Assembly (NCBI GenBank): GCA_900539525.1
Contig: UQCM01000050.1
Span: 1 to 19,178 of the forward strand
Direction of reading: 5' to 3'
Origin: an uncultured Blautia sp.
GTDB lineage: Bacteria > Bacillota > Clostridia > Lachnospirales > Lachnospiraceae
Length of the DNA stretch: 19,178 bases
Part shown: in pieces, positions 15,745-19,178 of the stretch
Layout: every line of letters begins with the position of its first letter
Numbering within the stretch: the first letter of the stretch is position 1
Program-made: the position numbers and the translations under genes
Notes under the pieces: model-generated
Told to the model about the DNA's origin: nothing
What the model saw: the letters and a program-made list of their open reading frames with translations, nothing else
The model's database searches: none

Positions 15745-15774
15745 CAGGGCTATAAAAATATTATTAATATAAAA

Positions 15775-15797
15775 GCGATTCGAACAGATAGGATCGC
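15775..15797 (+). promoter_or_regulatory. Short stem just before the metY ribosome binding site
   Basis: GCGATTC (15775-15781) can pair with GGATCGC (15791-15797), with one G-U pair, ending 3 bases before the GGAGG at 15801. It might modulate access to the ribosome binding site. It is short, and no known riboswitch is recognised. Confidence 0.3.
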
Positions 15798-15800
15798 CAT

Positions 15801-15805
15801 GGAGG
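15801..15805 (+). promoter_or_regulatory. Ribosome binding site that fixes the metY start
   Basis: GGAGG is 8 bases before ATG 15814. The in-frame ATG at 15799 overlaps this site and has no ribosome binding site of its own. Confidence 0.75.
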
Positions 15806-15813
15806 ATACGCAC

Positions 15814-17124
15814 ATGAGTGAAAAAATTACAAGAGCTAATAGAAACTTTAAATTTGAAACCTTACAGCTGCATGTAGGACAGGAACAGCCGGACCCGGTT
15901 ACCGATGCAAGGGCAGTACCGATTTATCAGACTTCATCCTATGTTTTCCGCAACAGTGACCACGCTGCTGCTCGCTTTGGACTGGCGGATGCCGGCAATA
16001 TTTATGGACGTCTGACCAATCCTACCGAGGATGTATTTGAGAAGCGTATCGCAGCTCTGGAAGGCGGTGTGGCAGCTCTGGCGGTGGCATCCGGTGCAGC
16101 AGCCATTTCCTATACGATTGAGAATCTGGCACAGAATGGTGATCATATCGTATCTGCAAAGAATATCTATGGCGGATCTTATAATCTGCTGGCACATACA
16201 CTTCCACAGTATGGGATCCAGACAACTTTTGTAGATATCTTTGATTATGATGCAGTGGAAGCAGCGATCCGGGACAATACAAAAGCGATCTATATCGAGA
16301 CACTGGGCAATCCAAACTCTGATGTGGTTGATATCGAGAAAGTGGCACAGATTGCTCATGCCCACAAGATCCCGCTGGTCGTTGACAATACGTTTGCTAC
16401 TCCGTATCTGGTACGTCCGATTGAATACGGTGCTGACATTGTAGTACATTCCGCCACCAAGTTCATCGGCGGACACGGCACCACCATTGGCGGTGTGATC
16501 GTTGACAGCGGAAAGTTTGACTGGGAGGGATCCGGAAAGTTTGCATCTCTGACAGAGCCGAATACAAGCTACCACGGGATCAGTTTTACGAAGGCAGTAG
16601 GTGCGGCAGCATTTGTGACAAAGATACGTGCGATTCTCTTAAGAGACACCGGCGCGACGCTTTCACCTTTCCATGCATTTTTCTTCCTTCAGGGACTTGA
16701 AACACTTTCTCTTCGTGTAGAGCGCCATGTTTCAAATGCATTAAAAGTTGTAGAGTATCTGAACAATCATCCGCAGGTTGAGAAAGTAAATCATCCTTCG
16801 GTTACGGATGACCCTGTACAGAAGGAGTTATATGCAAAGTATTTCCCGAATGGCGGAGGTTCTATCTTCACCTTTGAGATTAAGGGAGATGCGCAGAAGG
16901 CAAAAGATTTCATTGATAATCTGGAGCTGTTCTCACTGCTGGCGAATGTGGCAGATGTGAAGTCGCTGGTAATCCATCCGGCTACCACCACACACAGCCA
17001 GTGCACAGAGGAAGAGCTGGCAGATCAGGGAATCCGTCCGAATACCATTCGTCTTTCCATCGGTACGGAAAATATTGATGATATCATTCAGGATCTCGAT
17101 GAGGCATTCAAAGCTGTTCAATAA
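15814..17124 (+). CDS. metY: O-acetylhomoserine sulfhydrylase (aminocarboxypropyltransferase)
   Basis: This 436-residue PLP enzyme of the Cys/Met metabolism family converts O-acetyl-L-homoserine plus sulfide to L-homocysteine, the direct-sulfhydrylation route to methionine. Visible motifs are FETLQLHVGQ at the N-terminus, YGRLTNPT, the substrate-side ASGAAAI, DNTFATPYL, the PLP lysine K216 in VHSATKFIGGHG, and HPATTTHSQ plus IRLSIGTE near the C-terminus. The length of about 430 residues favours MetY over the shorter (~380 aa) cystathionine gamma-synthases and lyases. The start is ATG 15814 from the GGAGG spacing. It follows cysK on the same strand and ends in a strong terminator, so sulfide is shared between cysteine and homocysteine synthesis. 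Confidence 0.95.
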   Translation: MSEKITRANRNFKFETLQLHVGQEQPDPVTDARAVPIYQTSSYVFRNSDHAAARFGLADAGNIYGRLTNPTEDVFEKRIAALEGGVAALAVASGAAAISYTIENLAQNGDHIVSAKNIYGGSYNLLAHTLPQYGIQTTFVDIFDYDAVEAAIRDNTKAIYIETLGNPNSDVVDIEKVAQIAHAHKIPLVVDNTFATPYLVRPIEYGADIVVHSATKFIGGHGTTIGGVIVDSGKFDWEGSGKFASLTEPNTSYHGISFTKAVGAAAFVTKIRAILLRDTGATLSPFHAFFFLQGLETLSLRVERHVSNALKVVEYLNNHPQVEKVNHPSVTDDPVQKELYAKYFPNGGGSIFTFEIKGDAQKAKDFIDNLELFSLLANVADVKSLVIHPATTTHSQCTEEELADQGIRPNTIRLSIGTENIDDIIQDLDEAFKAVQ

Positions 17125-17191
17125 ATAAAACCTGTGCTATCGGGAAAGCAGACCAGCGAAACATAAGGTTATTTGTTGTGGGTTATACTAG

Positions 17192-17228
17192 ACACCGGAA
17201 AAGATTTCTATTCTTTTCCGGTGTTTTC
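17192..17228 (+). terminator. Rho-independent terminator of cysK-metY
   Basis: A perfect 13-bp stem ACACCGGAAAAGA / TCTTTTCCGGTGT with a 7-base loop runs into TTTT. It starts 67 bases after the metY stop. Confidence 0.88.
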
Positions 17229-17264
17229 TATGACTTTCGGTTCGCTTCACTCACAGAAAACACC
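17220..17264. repeat. 10-bp inverted repeat overlapping the terminator arm
   Basis: GGTGTTTTCT (17220-17229) is perfectly complementary to AGAAAACACC (17255-17264). Its left arm includes the end of the terminator stem and its T-run, so the two hairpins cannot both form fully. Confidence 0.7.
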
Positions 17265-17327
17265 TCGAACTGGACGTGTGAATAGTATCTGTTAATTAAT
17301 CTTAGCACATTTTTATGGATAAATTTG

Positions 17328-17357
17328 TTGTATTTTGATACCGTACTGGTATAGAAT
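17328..17357 (+). promoter_or_regulatory. Putative promoter of the malic enzyme gene with overlapping operator-like repeat
   Basis: TTGTAT (17328-17333) is followed by TATAGA (17350-17355, spacing 16) or TAGAAT (17352-17357, spacing 18). An inverted repeat ATACC-N5-GGTAT (17338-17352) covers the spacer, and GGTATA recurs at 17364-17369. Confidence 0.45.
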
Positions 17358-17462
17358 GGTGTTGGTATACAGTCTTTCACAGGTCAGTCACTGAAAGGGT
17401 CTTTTTGATACAGTGAAACGCAACGATACAACAGATCTGACAGCATAGAAGGGAGAATGGAA

Positions 17463-18638
17463 ATGGACTACGCAAAAGAATCGTTGAAGATGCATTATGA
17501 ATTAAAAGGAAAACTTGAGATAAAGTCAAGGGCAGCAGTGGATTCCAGAGAGGCACTCAGTCTTGCCTATACGCCTGGTGTCGCAGAACCCTGTCTGGAA
17601 ATACAGAAGGATGTCTCAAAAAGCTTTGAACTGACACGCCGCTGGAATACGGTTGCTGTGGTCACAGACGGAACAGCTGTACTGGGACTGGGAGATATTG
17701 GACCGGAGGCAGGGATGCCGGTTATGGAAGGTAAGTGCGTGCTGTTTAAGGAATTCGGTGATGTGGATGCGGTTCCCTTGTGTATCCGCAGTAAGGATGT
17801 GGATGAGATCGTCCATACGGTATCCCTGCTGGCAGGCAGCTTTGGAGGGATTAATCTGGAGGATATTTCCGCACCGAGATGCTTTGAAATAGAAAAGAGA
17901 CTGAAAGAGTGTTGTGATATCCCTGTTTTTCATGATGATCAGCATGGAACGGCGGTGATTACGCTGGCGGGTATTCTGAACGCATTAAAGCTGGTGGGAA
18001 AGAAACTGGATGAGGTGAAGATCGTGACCTCCGGTGCCGGTGCGGCAGGGATTGCGATTATCCGGCTGTTGATGTCCATGGGACTGAAAAATGTGATCAT
18101 GACAGACCGGAGAGGCGCGATCTATGAGGGAAGGGAGGACCTGAATCCGATTAAAGAAGAAATGGCCGGGATTACGAACTTCCGTCATGAAAAGGGATCC
18201 CTTCAGGATGTGATAAAAGGAGCAGATGTCTTTATTGGGGTTTCCGCTCCGGGGACACTGACACAGGACATGGTACGAAGTATGGCGAAGGATCCGGTGA
18301 TCTTTGCCTGTGCCAACCCTACACCTGAAATTTTTCCGGATGAGGCAAAAGCAGCGGGAGCAGCTGTCGTTTCCACCGGACGTTCTGATTTCCCGAATCA
18401 GGTCAACAACGTGCTGTGTTTTCCCGGAATCTTCCGTGGGGCTCTGGATGTACGGGCAGCAGATATCAATGATCAGATGAAGGTTGCCGCCGCCCGTGCG
18501 ATTGCCGGACTGGTGAGTGACGAAGAGCTGAATCCGGACTACATCCTTCCTGCAGCCTTTGACAGAAGAGTCAGGGATGCCGTGGCGGAAGCCACAAGAA
18601 AAGCAGCAATTGAAAGCGGCGTTGCAAGGATTTCATAA
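17463..18638 (+). CDS. NAD(P)-dependent malic enzyme, short bacterial form
   Basis: This 391-residue cytoplasmic enzyme oxidatively decarboxylates L-malate to pyruvate and CO2. Family landmarks are LAYTPGVAEPC with the catalytic Tyr36, GPEAGMPVMEGK with Lys91, the metal-binding FHDDQHGTA (Asp158/159), a Rossmann motif SGAGAAG from residue 190, and ACANPTPEI and GRSDFPNQVNN near the C-terminus. An acidic residue after the second Rossmann strand (MTDRRG) suggests NAD+ preference, an inference. ATG 17463 is chosen because GGGAG lies 7 bases upstream; the ATG at 17457 would be only 1 base from it. It has the length of the short bacterial form and lacks the phosphotransacetylase extension of MaeB. 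It is single-gene and follows a structured leader. Confidence 0.94.
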   Translation: MDYAKESLKMHYELKGKLEIKSRAAVDSREALSLAYTPGVAEPCLEIQKDVSKSFELTRRWNTVAVVTDGTAVLGLGDIGPEAGMPVMEGKCVLFKEFGDVDAVPLCIRSKDVDEIVHTVSLLAGSFGGINLEDISAPRCFEIEKRLKECCDIPVFHDDQHGTAVITLAGILNALKLVGKKLDEVKIVTSGAGAAGIAIIRLLMSMGLKNVIMTDRRGAIYEGREDLNPIKEEMAGITNFRHEKGSLQDVIKGADVFIGVSAPGTLTQDMVRSMAKDPVIFACANPTPEIFPDEAKAAGAAVVSTGRSDFPNQVNNVLCFPGIFRGALDVRAADINDQMKVAAARAIAGLVSDEELNPDYILPAAFDRRVRDAVAEATRKAAIESGVARIS

Positions 18639-18666
18639 TTATAAATGGTTTCCTGACATCGAATGG

Positions 18667-18890
18667 AGTCATGACCTTTTGACTCTGGCATCATTTAAAT
18701 GAGCGGTCGACAAATGAGCCTTACGTCGATTTTTCCATACTTCGAACTCTCAAAATCGACAAAACATTTGCAATCCGCTCATTTATCTTCGAAAAATGGC
18801 TACTTTCTCATGTTTAGCGGGTGAAAAAGTCATTTTTTTTCATGCAAGCATGAAAATCATGACCTTTTGACCCTGGCATCATTTAAACTA
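18667..18890. repeat. Family A dispersed intergenic repeat, copy 2
   Basis: A structured non-coding element lies between the malic enzyme gene and tRNA-Glu. It is bounded by 31-base direct repeats (18669-18699 and 18857-18887, 30 of 31 identical) containing ACCTTTTGAC(T/C)CTGGCATCAT. Inside are inverted repeats AAATGAGCGG / CCGCTCATTT (18697-18706 / 18775-18784) and GTCGATTTT / AAAATCGAC (18725-18733 / 18752-18760), then a hairpin around TTCATGC/GCATGAA. Bases 18799-18882 match copy 1 at 77 of 84 positions. Copy 2 differs in having its end motif in direct orientation. No ORF is seen. Confidence 0.78.
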
Positions 18891-18944
18891 AATAAACGTA
18901 AAAATTCAGAAAATTAGAAATTTTAAAATTTTTCAAAAAAGTAC

Positions 18945-18973
18945 TTGATTTTTTGAAAATCATATAGTATGAT
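18945..18973 (+). promoter_or_regulatory. Promoter of tRNA-Glu
   Basis: TTGATT (18945-18950) and TATGAT (18968-18973) are spaced 17 bases apart. The -10 ends 19 bases before the mature tRNA. Confidence 0.75.
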
Positions 18974-18992
18974 ATAGAAGTCAACAGGACAT

Positions 18993-19064
18993 GGTTCGTT
19001 GGTCAAGCGGTTAAGACGTCGCCCTCTCACGGCGAAAACAGGGGTTCGATTCCCCTACGAACTG
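18993..19064 (+). tRNA. tRNA-Glu (anticodon CTC)
   Basis: The sequence folds as a 72-base cloverleaf. The acceptor arms GGTTCGT and ACGAACT pair, with a terminal G-U. The D arm is GGTCAAGCGGTTAAGAC. The anticodon stem TCGCC/GGCGA holds loop CTCTCAC with anticodon CTC at 19026-19028, reading GAG. The T arm is AGGGG-TTCGATT-CCCCT. CCA is not encoded. It has its own promoter and terminator, so it looks monocistronic. Confidence 0.95.
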
Positions 19065-19069
19065 TTTAA

Positions 19070-19098
19070 AAAAGGAAGCAGATTTGCTTCCTTTTTTT
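19070..19098 (+). terminator. Rho-independent terminator of tRNA-Glu
   Basis: A 7-bp stem GGAAGCA / TGCTTCC with a 4-base loop, preceded by an A-run and followed by seven T, begins about 6 bases after the tRNA. Confidence 0.9.
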
Positions 19099-19124
19099 CT
19101 GCACTGACTTTTCTTCTTGCATTT

Positions 19125-19178
19125 GTAACAGTTCAGAGTCATGCAGATTTATAAATATTTGCCTTGGGGAGCTTGCTC
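19125..19178. repeat. Family B MITE-like element, copy 2, cut by the window edge
   Basis: It starts with the terminal repeat GTAACAGTTCAGAGTC and continues as the reverse complement of 13181-13128 with 52 of 54 identities. The other end lies beyond the window. Confidence 0.8.

Larger units (their letters stand above)
17125..17462. other. Intergenic region between metY and the malic enzyme gene
   Basis: It holds the metY terminator, the overlapping 10-bp inverted repeat, an AT-rich stretch, and a promoter with operator-like GGTATA repeats. No small gene stands out. The leader before the malic enzyme gene is about 100 bases. Confidence 0.6.

Noticed and set aside
15489..15755. 88-codon plus-strand ORF overlapping the end of cysK
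   Set aside because: Mostly a shifted-frame reading of cysK; the frame has no ribosome binding site. The 29-codon ORF at 15655 in another frame is the better candidate.
15934..16575. 213-codon minus-strand ORF within metY
   Set aside because: Antisense shadow of metY; no start signals or domain.
17408..17430. Possible catabolite-repression (cre) site in the malic enzyme leader
   Set aside because: The sequence TGAAACGCAACGAT is out of register with the cre consensus at the core CG.

Overview
The window looks like a chromosomal segment of a gut Firmicute of the Lachnospiraceae type (Mediterraneibacter / [Ruminococcus] / Dorea / Blautia-like). The reasons are moderate GC, strong AGGAGG ribosome binding sites, a gap-pgk-tpiA operon, an [FeFe]-hydrogenase maturase, and very large secreted glycosidases that end in BspA-like leucine-rich repeats. 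The genus is an inference and cannot be fixed from the sequence alone.

Region 1 (1-8566) holds two tandem, same-strand paralogues of secreted GH95 glycosidases (probable alpha-L-fucosidases). The first is cut by the window edge, leaving only the end of its GH95 region and its accessory modules. The second is complete (2002 aa, TTG start, signal peptide, all expected catalytic residues). Each ends in its own terminator, and the two terminators resemble each other. The paralogues differ by insertion or loss of whole modules.

Region 2 (8582-9382, minus strand) is a PHP-domain histidinol-phosphatase-like gene, convergent with the GH95 genes. A dispersed structured repeat (family A) separates it from the glycolytic operon.

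Region 3 (9671-12955) is gap-pgk-tpiA with a recognisable promoter: the triose-phosphate section of lower glycolysis.

Region 4 (13030-14579) holds a 152-bp MITE-like element with terminal inverted repeats (family B), a 59-aa small gene bracketed by a 16-bp inverted repeat, and hydE, whose product matures the [FeFe] hydrogenase H-cluster.

Region 5 (14597-17228) is a sulfur-assimilation pair: cysK behind a perfect consensus promoter, a possible 29-aa ORF, and a metY-type O-acetylhomoserine sulfhydrylase, ending in a terminator.

Region 6 (17328-18638) is a short-form malic enzyme with an operator-like leader. Region 7 (18639-19178) has a second family A repeat, a tRNA-Glu(CTC) with promoter and terminator, and the first 54 bases of a second family B element in inverted orientation.

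The metabolic genes fit a saccharolytic, hydrogen-producing anaerobe: fucose release outside the cell, glycolysis, malate/pyruvate interconversion, H2 production and cysteine/methionine synthesis. I found no CRISPR array, phage gene, transposase or toxin-antitoxin pair. The least explained parts are the two repeat families, the small ORF inside its inverted repeat, and the modular divergence of the GH95 pair.
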